A stretch of DNA of 64,000 nucleotides. It comes from Streptomyces flavochromogenes. GTDB lineage: Bacteria > Actinomycetota > Actinomycetes > Streptomycetales > Streptomycetaceae. The position numbers were made by a program, and so were the translations under genes. The notes beneath the pieces are model-generated. The model ran no database searches. It saw only the letters and a program-made list of their open reading frames with translations, and was not told where the DNA came from. This document shows, piece after piece, positions 9,112 through 19,200 of this stretch; the stretch's first letter is position 1, and each line of letters begins with the position of its first letter. Location: assembly GCF_000717595.1 (NCBI RefSeq), contig NZ_JNZO01000008.1, forward strand, positions 1-64,000. The letters are read 5' to 3'.

Positions 9112-9159
9112 GTCACCGGGCCTCGCTCATGCCCCGGGCGCGTACCGGGCCCCCGCGGC

Positions 9160-10548
9160 TCACCCCTCCAGGGCGCAGGAGTTGACGACGTCACCGCTCG
9201 CGGGCCGGGCGATCACCCGGTCCGCCGGCGGAGCCGTACCGTCCTCGACCCACTTCGTCAGCGCGTCGAACGCGGAGCGGTAGCACGGCAGGATCGGACG
9301 CAGACGGTCCGGATACGTGTCGTACAGGCCGTCGGTGTGCGTCCCGTCCTGCACCGTGTAGAACCGGTGCACCCCGCCCCGGCCCCGCCCGTCGATCATC
9401 CGTGCGTACACGTCGGAGTCGGTGGCGAGGGGCAGCAGCGTGTCGAGCTCGCCGTGGAGGGTGATGAGCGGCTTGCCGATGCGGCCGGTCAGCGCGACCT
9501 TCGCCACCGCGCGGTGCACGGAGGCGGGCCGGGAGGCGTAGTCGTACGAGGCGTCCGACGCGCAGGGCGCGAAGATCTGCTCCACGGTCCCGCCTGCGGT
9601 GGAACCGGGGCAGGCGGGGTCGTACGAGGGGTCGAACTCGGCCCGGAAGATCTTCTGCGTCAGTCCCCAGTACGCCTTCTCGTGGTACGGCCACAGGAAG
9701 CGCGACCCGGGTGCGAAGCCGGCCCCGATCAGGTCCTCGTCGGAGGCCTGCCCCAGCGACCGGGCCACCGTCACCGGCAGGCTCGTCAGAAGGTTGGGGC
9801 CGCGCGACGTCCAGAGCACGCCCTCCCAGTCGACCCCGCAGTCGTACAGCTCGGGACGGTTCTCCAGCTGCCAGCGCGTCAGATAGCCGCCGTTGGAGAT
9901 GCCCGTCATGTACGTGCGCTCCGGGCCGCTGCCGTAGCGCTGCCGAACGGCCTTCTTCGCTGCCCGCGTCAGCTCGGTCACCCGGCGGTTCCACTCGGCG
10001 ACCGCGTCGCCGGGACCGCGTCCGTCGGTGAAGAAGTCCGGTCCCGTGTTGCCCTTGTCGGTGGCCGCGTAGGCGAAGCCCCGGGCGAGGACCTGGTCGG
10101 AGATGAGCGCGTCCGTGGAGTACTGGCGCCGGGTGCCGGGCGCGCCGGTCACGACGAGGCCGCCGTTCCAGCGGTCGGGCAGCCGGATGACGAACTGCGC
10201 GTCGTGCGCCCAGCCGTGGGTGGCGTTGAGCCGCGAGTCGTCGGGGAAGTAGCCGTCGATCTGGACGCCGGGCACGCCCGACGGGTTACGGGTCCCCAGG
10301 GCGGCGAGCCCGGCCTGGTCCGCCGTGTCGGTGTACGGCGTGCCCGCGAGGCCCGCGGTCGTCAGATCCGCCAGGCAGGCGGACTGCTGGTGCTCGGCTC
10401 CGGGAACGTGGAGCCGGTTCTGGCGCGCGCAGTGCGCGGTGGTGTCCGCCGCTGCCCGCTCCTCCGCCCCGGCGGGACCCGCGGGAGCCAGGACGGTGAC
10501 GGCGGTCAGGAGCGCGGCGAGCAGCGGGACGCCTGGGAACAGGCGCAT
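9160..10548 (-). CDS. Secreted alpha/beta-hydrolase (tannase/feruloyl-esterase or hydroxybutyrate-oligomer-hydrolase type)
   Basis: 462 aa with a classical signal peptide (MRLFPGVPLLAALLTAVTVL, cleavage likely after AGAEE, about residue 28). The nucleophile elbow is TGISNGGYL (G-x-S-x-G) near residue 220, and the acid and histidine candidates are GELDTLLP and QDGTHTDGLYD near the C-terminus. Several cysteine pairs (CARQ...SACLAD, ELYDCGVDW, PACPG, ILPCYRS, VVNSCALEG) fit a disulfide-bonded exported enzyme. The family hydrolyses ester bonds of phenolic or hydroxyacid compounds outside the cell; the exact substrate cannot be read. ATG 10548 is preceded by GGAGGCC. Confidence 0.82.
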   Translation of the reverse strand: MRLFPGVPLLAALLTAVTVLAPAGPAGAEERAAADTTAHCARQNRLHVPGAEHQQSACLADLTTAGLAGTPYTDTADQAGLAALGTRNPSGVPGVQIDGYFPDDSRLNATHGWAHDAQFVIRLPDRWNGGLVVTGAPGTRRQYSTDALISDQVLARGFAYAATDKGNTGPDFFTDGRGPGDAVAEWNRRVTELTRAAKKAVRQRYGSGPERTYMTGISNGGYLTRWQLENRPELYDCGVDWEGVLWTSRGPNLLTSLPVTVARSLGQASDEDLIGAGFAPGSRFLWPYHEKAYWGLTQKIFRAEFDPSYDPACPGSTAGGTVEQIFAPCASDASYDYASRPASVHRAVAKVALTGRIGKPLITLHGELDTLLPLATDSDVYARMIDGRGRGGVHRFYTVQDGTHTDGLYDTYPDRLRPILPCYRSAFDALTKWVEDGTAPPADRVIARPASGDVVNSCALEG

Positions 10549-10769
10549 GGAGGCCTCCGGGGGGCGAGGGAAAGGGATGCGGCGCCACATCGTGCGGCGC
10601 GCCCTCACCACCGGGCCATGGTCCCGGACCACACCTCGTGCTGTCGGGCCGTGTGGACCGGCATGACACCCTCGGCGGGCCTCCTGCCCGGCGGCCGGGA
10701 AGCGAGCAGGAAGCCGGCAGAAAAGGAATGGGGGTCGAGCGGGGGCGATCGGTCTCGGCAGGGAGCCGA

Positions 10770-11822
10770 TCAGGAGGGCCGGACGGCCATCGCGTCGAGT
10801 CCCTCGAGGAGCGCGGGCAGCCGTGGACCGCGGGCCACCGGCAGGACTTCGCCCGGCAGCTCGTCGAGCAGGACGAAGGCCATGTCGTCCGGACGTGCCA
10901 CCAGCGACCAGCCGGGGCCGTCCGCGCGCAACGTCCGCCCGCCCCCGTCGGTACCGGTGTCGGATGACCGTACCCGCCCGATCGGCGGCGGCTCCTCGAG
11001 GTAGCCGCGGAGTTCGTCGAGGGCCCGGCGGACTCCGGCGTACGGATCGGCGACGGAGCCCGCGGCCGCTGCCGCGTCGGTGGACGCCGCGGCCTCGCCC
11101 GAGGTCGCCGCGCCGGTGGACGGCGCCGCCTGCGTCGACGGCGCCGCGTTCGTGGGCGGCACTGCCTTCTTGGGGGAGGGCCTGTCGAACCACGTCGTGG
11201 GCCGGGGCGTGACCTCGGCCGGCGTCGGCGGGGCGGCGGGCCCGGACGACGATGCCGCGGTTTCGGGCGGGACCGGCGTCCCGGGCGGGAGCGGAGCCCC
11301 CGCGCCGGCCGGTGCGTCGTCCGTCACCTGGCTCCGCCAGGCGGACCACTGGAGTGCCACCTCGTCCGCGCCGAGGCGCCGCTGGGCAGGCCCCCACGCG
11401 TCGCCGGACGGCGGGACCAGCGGGGCCGGGTCGCCCTCCTCCGGCTCCGGGTCGTGCGGGGCCGGCACACCGGGCGCGCGGGTCGCCACCGCGAGCGGCC
11501 AGCCCGGCAGCCCGGCGACCACCGAATGTTCGTCGGGGGAGAGGTCGTAGGCCATGCCGCAGTCCCAGGAGGAGATGGCCACCGCGACCAGCGACACGTC
11601 GTCGACGACGACCGTCCACCGCGCGCCGAGCCCGTCCTGGCCGAACACGAGCCCGTACCCCTCGGCGTACGGCTGGAGCCCGAGCGCCGCGCACGCCGCC
11701 GGGTAATCGTCGCCGAGCACGCTCGGGAAACGGGCGGGCGTCAACAGTGCCGCGGTCAGCACGAACAGCGCGTCGGCAGCGCCGTCGGCCTCGGCCTCGG
11801 CGATCGGGTCCGTCCCAGCCAC
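10770..11822 (-). CDS. Hypothetical protein, Ala/Pro-rich centre
   Basis: 350 aa, not recognised. The first 130 residues look folded (YPAACAALGLQPYAEGYGLV, RWTVVVDDVSLVAVAISSWD). The middle, about 190-270, is an Ala/Thr/Pro-rich linker with repeated PSTxAA-type units. The C-terminal 80 residues (YAGVRRALDELRGYLEEPPP... MAFVLLDELPGEVLPVARG) look like a second small domain. GTG 11822 was chosen because GGGGAGG lies 5 nt upstream; the frame is also open to ATG 11882. There is no signal peptide or membrane helix, so it is probably cytoplasmic. It stands alone between other minus-strand genes. Confidence 0.72.
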   Translation of the reverse strand: MAGTDPIAEAEADGAADALFVLTAALLTPARFPSVLGDDYPAACAALGLQPYAEGYGLVFGQDGLGARWTVVVDDVSLVAVAISSWDCGMAYDLSPDEHSVVAGLPGWPLAVATRAPGVPAPHDPEPEEGDPAPLVPPSGDAWGPAQRRLGADEVALQWSAWRSQVTDDAPAGAGAPLPPGTPVPPETAASSSGPAAPPTPAEVTPRPTTWFDRPSPKKAVPPTNAAPSTQAAPSTGAATSGEAAASTDAAAAAGSVADPYAGVRRALDELRGYLEEPPPIGRVRSSDTGTDGGGRTLRADGPGWSLVARPDDMAFVLLDELPGEVLPVARGPRLPALLEGLDAMAVRPS

Positions 11823-12052
11823 GCATGCCTCCCCATCTGGTTGTCGGCGCACCTTAACCAGTGAGTAGGGAGCCCTGTCCATAGTCCGGCGCCGTGACCT
11901 GCATCGCCGTACGGGCCCGGGTCGGGTGGGCGGGCCACGGCGCCTCCGCGTCTCCGGCGCTCGGGCCCGCCCCTGTCTCGGGCGCGCGCTCTGTCTCCGG
12001 CGCTCGGGCCCGCCGCGTGCGCCGTGCTCGGACCCGCCGCGCGCCGCGAGTC

Positions 12053-12388
12053 CTACGCGTCGGCCGCCGGTCGCCGCGCCGGGTCCTCCCGCAGGCCCAG
12101 CAGCGAGCGGGCCACGGCCCTCGGCGACTCGTTCCGTTCCCGGGCGAGCGTGAGGAGGGCCCGGCAGGCCAGTTCGTTCACCCCGAACGACAGCATGCCG
12201 GGGGAGACCCGGCTGGCCGCCTCCTCCGCCCGCGCCGGATCGTCCTCGGCGCACGCGGCCACGTACTCGGCGGCCGCCTCGAAGAGGTTGTGCCCCTGCC
12301 GGGGGCGCGGTGGCGCCGACGCGGCGGCCTCGGATGCCCGCCGGGCGGACGGAAGGAGCCTGCGCAGTCTCTCGGGTACCCGTGCCAC
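12053..12388 (-). CDS. Small hypothetical protein
   Basis: 111 aa, not recognised. A basic N-terminus (ARVPERLRRLLPSARR) is followed by a predicted helical body with many Ala/Glu residues and two cysteines (EYVAACAEDD, VNELACRALLTLARE), then a basic tail. GTG 12388 is preceded by GGAAAGG at 8-9 nt. It has no membrane segment and lies just after the kinase gene region on the same strand, without overlap. Confidence 0.55.
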   Translation of the reverse strand: MARVPERLRRLLPSARRASEAAASAPPRPRQGHNLFEAAAEYVAACAEDDPARAEEAASRVSPGMLSFGVNELACRALLTLARERNESPRAVARSLLGLREDPARRPAADA

Positions 12389-12474
12389 GCCGCACCGCCT
12401 TTCCCGGGCACGACTGCCCGGCACATCCACGGTAGTCAGTGAAGTGCCGGGAAAGAAGGGTGCGTTGGAGTCGG

Positions 12475-14451
12475 CTAGGAAGCCCCGCCGCTGGTGGACC
12501 ACCGCTGGACCGGCGGCGAGACGTCCCCCAGGAGGGGGAGGTTCCTCTCGACGGCCTTCTTCCAGGAGCCGTCGTCGATCATCTTCTGGAGCGCCCGCTT
12601 GACGGTGCCGTTCGCATCGCCGCCCTCCGGCACGCCGATGCCGTAGGGCTCGTCGCTGACACGGAATCCGGCGAGCTTGAACCGGCCCTTGTACGCGTCG
12701 TGTGCCGCGTACCCGGCGAGCAGCGTGTTGTCGGTGGTGACGGCGTCGACGGCGCCCGAGGCGAGGTCGTCGATGCAGCGGGTGTAGCTGTCGTGTGTCA
12801 CGACCTGTGCCTGGGGGGCGAGCGTCGTGCGGATGAGGAGCGCGGTGCTGGAACCCGTGGCCGTGCAGACCTTCCGGCCGTTGAGATCCGTCGGACGCCT
12901 GATCGTGGTGTCGTTCGCGGGGAGCAGGACGTCCTGATGGGCCATGAAGTAGGGACCGACGAAGTCGACCTTCTTGTCCCGCAGGGAGTTGAACGTGTAG
13001 GTCGCCACGACGAGGTCGACATCACCGCTGGTGAGCAGCGACTCGCGCATGGAGCTCCGGGCCTCCTGCCACACGATGTCGGCGGGATCGTGCCCGAGCA
13101 CGCGGGCGACGTAGGTCGCCACGTCCACGTCGAGACCCGCGTACGTGCCGTCCGGGTTCTTGAAGCCGAGTCCGGGCTGATCGAACTTGATGCCGATGGT
13201 GATCTTGGGGCCGCCGCCGGTCGGGGCCGCCCCGGACGCTCCGATGGAGGGCGTGCTGGGCGTCGACGGCGAGGAGGATCCCTGGCCGCTCGGCTTGCCC
13301 TCGACGCGGTCGCCGTCTCCGCCGTCCTTCGCGCCGCCGAACGGGAGGAGGTTCCAGACGAGCACACCGCTGAGGACGACGGCCGCCGCTGCCACCGCCG
13401 CGTACGCCCCGCCGCGCCTCTTGCGCGCCGTCGGCGGCCCGGCCGGTACCGGGGATGCGAGGGGGAAGGCGGTGGCGGTGTCCGCGCCGACGTCGACGGT
13501 GGGGCGTCCGTCGTCCACGGCCGCATGAGGCACCCGATCCTGCGGTTGCGGCTCTGGCTGTGGTCGATGTCCGGACGGGGGCTGTGGCCGAGGCCGTGGT
13601 CGAGGCCCGGCGTGAGCGTCCGCCCCGACTTCCGCCTCCACCTCGGCGAGCATCCGGTCCAGTGCCTCGCCGTCGGGGCGCGCCGCCGGATCCCGCACCA
13701 GCACGCTCGTCAGAACCCGCGTCAGCGGCCCGGCCCGCCGGGACGGAGGCACGTCCTCGCCGAGGACGGCCGCGAGGGTGGCGAGCGTGTTCGCCCGGCG
13801 CAGCGGATGGTGGCCTTCCACCGCGACGTACAGCGTCATGGCCAGCGACCAGAGGTCGGCGGCCGGCCCGCCCTCCTCGCCACTGACGCGTTCGGGCGCC
13901 ATGTAGTCGGGCGTGCCGATGATGGACCCGGCGGCGGTGAGGCCCGTGGCCCCGTGGATCGCCGCGATGCCGAAGTCGGTCAGGACGGGCTGCCCGTCGG
14001 GCCGCAGCAGGACGTTCGGCGGCTTGACGTCCCGGTGCTGGATGCCTGCGGCGTGGGCCGCCCGTAGCCCCGCGAGGATCCCGCGCCCCAGCGTCGCCGC
14101 CTCGCCGACGGCGAGTTCACCGCGGTCGAGGCGGTCCTGGAGGGAACCGCCGGGGATCAGCTCCATGACGAGCCAGGGATACGTGCCCTCGCCGCCGTCC
14201 ACGATGTGATGGATGGTCACCACCTGGGGGTGCGCCACGCGCGCGAGTGCCCGGGCCTCACGCAGTACCCGGATGCGGAGCTCCCGGGCGGCCTCGGGGT
14301 CGTACTCGGCCAGCGCGGGGTCGGGCGGGCGGACCTCCTTGAGGGCCACCTCACGGTGGAGCGCCAGGTCCCGCGCGCGCCACACGGTGCCCATGCCGCC
14401 CCCGCCGAGCCGCGCCACCAGCTCGAACCGATCGTCGACCACCCGCGCCAC
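12475..14451 (-). CDS. Ser/Thr protein kinase fused to an extracellular solute-binding (family 3) domain
   Basis: 658 aa. The cytoplasmic kinase (about 10-270) has GGGGMGTVWRARD, VALKEV (ATP lysine), HRDVKPPN (catalytic Asp, about 140), DFGIAA and MAPERVSG. A Pro/Gln-rich linker leads to one transmembrane helix (AVVLSGVLVWNLLPFG, about 355-372). The outer part (about 415-645) is an SBP_bac_3 domain of the amino-acid ABC-transporter type: GIKFDQPGLGFKNPDGTYAG, LDVDVATYVA, VATYTFNSLRDKKVDFVGPY, YGIGVPEGGDAN. The layout implies a receptor kinase that senses a small polar ligand, possibly an amino acid, outside the membrane and phosphorylates proteins inside. All key kinase residues are intact. 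Confidence 0.93.
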   Translation of the reverse strand: MARVVDDRFELVARLGGGGMGTVWRARDLALHREVALKEVRPPDPALAEYDPEAARELRIRVLREARALARVAHPQVVTIHHIVDGGEGTYPWLVMELIPGGSLQDRLDRGELAVGEAATLGRGILAGLRAAHAAGIQHRDVKPPNVLLRPDGQPVLTDFGIAAIHGATGLTAAGSIIGTPDYMAPERVSGEEGGPAADLWSLAMTLYVAVEGHHPLRRANTLATLAAVLGEDVPPSRRAGPLTRVLTSVLVRDPAARPDGEALDRMLAEVEAEVGADAHAGPRPRPRPQPPSGHRPQPEPQPQDRVPHAAVDDGRPTVDVGADTATAFPLASPVPAGPPTARKRRGGAYAAVAAAAVVLSGVLVWNLLPFGGAKDGGDGDRVEGKPSGQGSSSPSTPSTPSIGASGAAPTGGGPKITIGIKFDQPGLGFKNPDGTYAGLDVDVATYVARVLGHDPADIVWQEARSSMRESLLTSGDVDLVVATYTFNSLRDKKVDFVGPYFMAHQDVLLPANDTTIRRPTDLNGRKVCTATGSSTALLIRTTLAPQAQVVTHDSYTRCIDDLASGAVDAVTTDNTLLAGYAAHDAYKGRFKLAGFRVSDEPYGIGVPEGGDANGTVKRALQKMIDDGSWKKAVERNLPLLGDVSPPVQRWSTSGGAS

Positions 14452-14548
14452 TCACAGCCCCCTCAGCCACACGCCGACCCCGCCACGACTCTGCCACATC
14501 CGGGTGAGTGATCCGCTCGGATCGAGGACGGGGCCACAGGGCGGGCGG

Positions 14549-14568
14549 ATGGACGCCCGGACGTCCAT
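14549..14568 (-). terminator. Hairpin after the methyltransferase gene
   Basis: A 7-bp perfect inverted repeat (ATGGACG / CGTCCAT, 6-nt loop) lies 29 bp after the methyltransferase stop and before the kinase start. There is no U-tract, which is usual in this genus. Confidence 0.4.
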
Positions 14569-14596
14569 GGCCGTGCGGAGCGCAACGATCCGCGCC

Positions 14597-15205
14597 TCAG
14601 TCCTCCCGTACGGCCATGGCCAGGTAGCGCGCGTCCTCGTCGACGTAATCGACGAGCCGCCAGCCCGCCTCGGCGAGCACGGGGCGCAGCCGGGGTCCGG
14701 CGCGCAGGTCGTCCGGGGTGATCTGGCGGCCGTGGCGGGCCGCGAGGGCCGCCCGACCGATCGGGTGGAAGAGTGCGAGCCGGCCGCCGGGCCGTACGAC
14801 GCGGGCGAGTTCACGCAGGTCGGCCACGGGTTCGGCGAGGTGCGAGACGAGCCCCGCCCCGAAGACCGCGTCGAGCACGCCGTCGCGCACCGGCAGGCGT
14901 CCGACGTCGGTGAGCAGCAGCGTCGCCGTCGCGGTCGTGCCGCCGCGCCCCGCGGCGACGGCCCGTTCGAGCATCTCCGGGGTGAGGTCGGCGCCGAGTA
15001 CGGTGCCGGACGGGCCGACGGCGGCGCGAAGCGGCGTGAGGGCGCGCCCGGTCCCGCAGCCGGCGTCGAGCACGGCGTTGCCCGGGCGCAGGCCGAGCTC
15101 CTTCACCGCGGCCGCGTACGCGGGGCCGTCGTCGGGGAACCGGCTGTCCCAGTCGGCCGCGCGGGCGCCGAAGAACTCTCGGACGTGTGTGGGGTCATCG
15201 CTCAT
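14597..15205 (-). CDS. SAM-dependent class I methyltransferase
   Basis: 202 aa, a single Rossmann methyltransferase of the Methyltransf_11 type. Motif I is VLDAGCGTGRAL (about 47-58), the acidic residue after strand 2 is in LGADLTPEML, and the post-motif is LPVRDGVLDAVFGAGLVSHLAEP followed by RVVRPGGRLALFHP. The substrate is not evident. The start is at ATG 15205; a second in-frame start upstream has no better ribosome site. The gene is transcribed away from the MHYT gene. Confidence 0.85.
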   Translation of the reverse strand: MSDDPTHVREFFGARAADWDSRFPDDGPAYAAAVKELGLRPGNAVLDAGCGTGRALTPLRAAVGPSGTVLGADLTPEMLERAVAAGRGGTTATATLLLTDVGRLPVRDGVLDAVFGAGLVSHLAEPVADLRELARVVRPGGRLALFHPIGRAALAARHGRQITPDDLRAGPRLRPVLAEAGWRLVDYVDEDARYLAMAVRED

Positions 15206-15335
15206 GCGCTCATGATTCCGTACCCGGAGGAGTGACCGTCGTGTGTGAACATTTTGTGTGCACCGTGTGTGTGCACGTTCGAGCCCGGTGCGATCGTTCG
15301 GGATCATCTCTCTGTCATATTCCATCAGCTTTCGA

Positions 15336-15367
15336 AATGCGCCCCTGATGCGCCCCCTGATGCGCAC
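15336..15367 (+). repeat. Short direct repeats upstream of the MHYT gene
   Basis: Three close copies of TGATGCGCCCC-like sequence lie between about 15 and 47 bp upstream of the MHYT start. They could be regulator half-sites or part of the promoter; no known site is recognised. Confidence 0.35.
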
Positions 15368-15382
15368 TAGCGTCCGTGAGCC

Positions 15383-16210
15383 ATGGGACACCTGGACCAC
15401 GCCACCTTCGGCTGGCTGACACCTGCACTGTCGTACGCGATGGCCTGCGTCGGCGCCGCCCTCGGGCTGCGCTGCACCGTGCGCGCCCTCGACGCGACCG
15501 GCCGTTCGCGGCGCAACTGGCTGCTCACGGCGGCCTCCGCGATCGGCACCGGCATCTGGACGATGCACTTCGTGGCGATGCTGGGCTTCGGCGTGACCGG
15601 CACCGACATCCGCTACGACGTTCCGCTCACCATTCTCAGCCTCGTCATCGCGATGGCCGTCGTCGGCGTCGGGGTGTTCGCCGTCGGCTACGGACGCGAC
15701 CGGATCCGGTCGCTCCTGATCGGCGGACTCACCACGGGTGTCGGCGTGGCGAGCATGCACTACATGGGCATGGCCGCCCTCCGGCTCCACGGCGAGGTCC
15801 GCTTCGACCCCCTGCTCGTCGGCCTCTCCGTGCTCATCGCCGTCGTCGCGGCCACCGCGGCCCTGTGGGCCGCCCTCAACATCCACTCACCCGCCGCCGT
15901 GGCCGTGGCCTCGCTCGTGATGGGCGCGGCGGTCAGCAGCATGCACTACACCGGCATGTTCGCGGTGCGGGTGGACGTGGTCCCCTCGACCGCCACCCTC
16001 CCCGGAGCCACGGTCATGCAGTTCATCTTCCCGCTCGCCGTCGGCCTCGGCTCGTACCTCTTCATCACCTCCGCCTTCGTCGCCCTCTCGCCGACGGCCA
16101 AGGAACGCGCGGCGTACGCCTCCGCCGGCCGCCTCACCGACGAGCGCGCGGTGGACGTCGCACCCGCCGGCTTCCGGACCGCGGAAGCCGCCCGTACACC
16201 CACGACCTGA
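15383..16210 (+). CDS. MHYT-domain integral membrane sensor
   Basis: 275 aa with about seven hydrophobic helices. The MHYT signature occurs three times: MHFVAM (about 64), MHYMGM (about 126) and MHYTGM (about 190). These Met/His pairs are thought to bind copper and to sense O2, CO or NO at the outer membrane face. There is no attached output domain (no GGDEF/EAL), so the protein is a stand-alone membrane module with a short cytoplasmic tail. It is 54 bp upstream of the conservon kinase on the same strand, and co-transcription would make it a candidate sensory partner of that system. Confidence 0.9.
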   Translation: MGHLDHATFGWLTPALSYAMACVGAALGLRCTVRALDATGRSRRNWLLTAASAIGTGIWTMHFVAMLGFGVTGTDIRYDVPLTILSLVIAMAVVGVGVFAVGYGRDRIRSLLIGGLTTGVGVASMHYMGMAALRLHGEVRFDPLLVGLSVLIAVVAATAALWAALNIHSPAAVAVASLVMGAAVSSMHYTGMFAVRVDVVPSTATLPGATVMQFIFPLAVGLGSYLFITSAFVALSPTAKERAAYASAGRLTDERAVDVAPAGFRTAEAARTPTT

Positions 16211-16264
16211 ACCGAACCCCGTACGCCACGCACCAGAGACCGTCGCAGCCGGAACGAGGAGGCC

Positions 16265-19200
16265 ATGCGAACTCCCCGCAGGACCAACGACGCCAAGGCG
16301 TCGGCGCCGCCGTCGGCGGCCGCGCGCGGGCGGCGCGCACACGCCGGGCCGCCCGCCGACGAGCCGGGCGAGCCCACTCCCGAGGCCTTCCCCGCCGGCG
16401 GACATCCGGCCGCCGCCGGACACATGGCGGGCGCGGGACGCGCGGCAGGCACCGGTCACAGGGCCACCACCGGAGTCCACCCCACCGCCCACGGTCCGTC
16501 CGTGCCTCACGCCGCCGGGTCGCAGGGACCCCTCGCCCCGCGCCGCGGCCTGCGCCCCCGTACCGTCCGCGCCAAGATCGTCTCGCTCCTCATGGTCCCG
16601 GTCGTGTCGCTCCTCGCGCTGTGGGGCTTCGCCACCGTCACCACGGCCCAGGACGTCGCCCGGCTCCGCCAGCTGCAGCGCGTCGACGCCGAGATCCGCG
16701 AGCCGGTGACGGCCGCTCTCGCCGCCCTCCAGGACGAACGGCGCGCCGCCGTACGGCAGATCGCGGCCCCCGGAGCCGCCCGTGCCGCCGAGCTCAAGGA
16801 CCGGATCCGCCGCACGGACGAAGCCGTCGACCGCCTCCGCCTGAACGACACGCACACCATCGGCGACACCGGGGACCTCCCCGGAGACGTGGGGGAGCGC
16901 GTCAGCGCCTTCGTCGCCAAGGTCGCCGGCCTCGCCCGGCTCCGGACCGCCGCCACCGACGGGCGCGCCGACGGGAACCAGGTGTACGAGGAGTACACAG
17001 CGGCGGTCTCCGCCGCCTTCGCCGTCGGCGGCGCGCTCACCGGCATCCAGGACACCCAGCAGGGCTCCGACGCGCGCGTACTCCTGGAATTCGGCCGGGC
17101 CGGCGAGATGCTGTCCCGCGAGGACGCGCTCCTCACCGCGGCCCATCTCACCGGCCGGTTCTCGGAGGAGGGGCTCCGCGCCTTCTCCGGAGCCGTCGAG
17201 ACCCGGCGCACCCTCACCTCCTCCGCCACCGCCGACCTGCCCGCCGCCGAACGCGCGGCGTGGGACCGGCTCGCCGCCGGCGGAGACCACACCCGGCTCA
17301 CCCGGGCCGAGGACCGCATCCGCGCCGAGAGCCCCGGCCGCCCCGCCGCCCAGGCGGTCCCCAGCGCCGACTGGGACGACACCCTCGCGGCCGTACGGAG
17401 CGCACTCGCCGCGATCGAGACGGACGCCCGTACCGCCGCGACAGACCGCTCCGACCCCTTCGCCGGCGGTGTCCTCACCGCGAGCGGTGCGGCGGTGCTC
17501 CTCGGCCTCGCCGCCGTCGCCGCCTCCCTCGTCATCTCCGTCCGGATCGGCCGCGGCCTGGTCGTCGAACTCGTCAGCCTCCGCAACTCCGCCCTCGGCA
17601 TCGCGCGCGGCAAACTCCCCGCCGCCATGCGTCGGCTGCGCGCCGGCGAGGAGATCGACGTCCAGGCCGAAGCCCCGCCCGGCCCCGTCTCCCAGGACGA
17701 GATCGGCCAGGTCGGCGAGGCCCTCACCACCGTCCACCGCGCGGCCCTCTCCGCCGCCGTCGAACGCGCCGAACTCGCCAGCGGCATCTCCGGGGTCTTC
17801 GTCAACCTCGCACGGCGCAGCCAGGTCCTCGTCCACCGCCAGCTCAACCTCCTGGACAGCATGGAGCGGCGCGCCGACGACCCCAACGAACTCGGCGACC
17901 TCTTCCGGCTCGACCACCTCACCACCCGGATGCGCCGTCACGCCGAGAGCCTCATCATCCTCTCCGGCGCCGCCCCCGGCCGGGCCTGGCGGATGCCCGT
18001 CCCCCTCACCAACGTCGTCCGCGCCGCCGTGTCCGAAATCGAGGACTACGCGCGCGTGGAGGTGCGCCGACTCCCCGAAACGGCCGTCGTCGGTGGCGCC
18101 GTCGCCGACCTCACCCACCTTCTGGCCGAACTCATCGAGAACGCGGCGCAGTTCTCCCCGCCCCACACCAAGGTCCGGGTCAGCGGCGAGCCCGTCGGCA
18201 ACGGGTACGCCCTGGAGATCGAGGACCGGGGACTCGGCATGGGCAAGGAGACCCTCGCCGAGGCGAACGCCCGCATCGCCCAGTCCGAGGCCCTCGACCT
18301 CTTCGACAGCGACCGGCTCGGCCTCTTCGTGGTCAGCAGGCTCTCCTCCCGCCACGACATCAAGGTGCAGCTGCGGACCTCCCCGTACGGCGGCACCACG
18401 GCCGTCGTGCTGCTCCCGACCGATCTCCTCCAGGGCGCCCTGCCCCCCGGCCGCGGCGCGGGCGCGACGGGAACCGACACACCCCATGCCGGAACCCCGC
18501 AGGCGCGCGATCCCCGCACGCCCGCCCCCGACCGGGGAGAGCCGGGCGCGGACCACAGGCAGAGCAGCGACGACCGGACGGCGGGCGACCGGTTCCGCAC
18601 CGACGGTCCCGGCTCCCACCGCCTCGGCTCCGACCCGCGCACGGACGACGCGCGCGCCGCACGCGAACGCGAGGAGGCACAGCGCGCCGAGGCCCGCCGC
18701 TTCGGCCGTCCGCAGATGTCCCGTCCGCCGGCGCAGACCGGTCCGCCCTCTCCCACCCTCGGAGGAGGCGCCCCCGCCGGGCCTGTTCCGGCGCCCCGCA
18801 GGACCACGCCGCAGCCGACGGGGGGCACACGGCCCGGGATCCTGCCCAGGGAGACCAGCGGCTCCCGGCCTCCGGTCCCGCCGCAGGCCCCCGCGTCCCC
18901 GCGCCCGCAGTCCTTGCCGCGCCCGACCGCCGTGCCCGCGCTCGCGGCGCCCGCGGAACCCGGCCCGCCGCCCGCCGGGGTCACCGAACTGCGACGCCGC
19001 GGGCCCTCCGTACCGGCGCCGACGCGGCAACAGCAGCCGGGCACGCCCGCGCGTGCCGCAGGTCCCGGTACGCCCGCGGGTGGGGCGGGTGCGGCGCGTC
19101 ACGCCGGACACGGCGACGACGCGGAGGGCGAGCTGCCGCGCCGGGTGCGGCAGGCGAGCCTGGTCCCGCAGCTACGGGAAGCGCCCGCCTCGGCGCCGGT

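Noticed and set aside
9160..11826. Single 888-residue protein joining the esterase to upstream DNA
   Set aside because: A signal peptide and GGAGGCC Shine-Dalgarno at 10548 mark the true esterase start; upstream belongs to another frame and gene.
10770..12395. 541-residue version of the Ala/Pro-rich hypothetical protein
   Set aside because: The extra N-terminus is Arg/Gly-rich noise and GGGGAGG supports GTG 11822.
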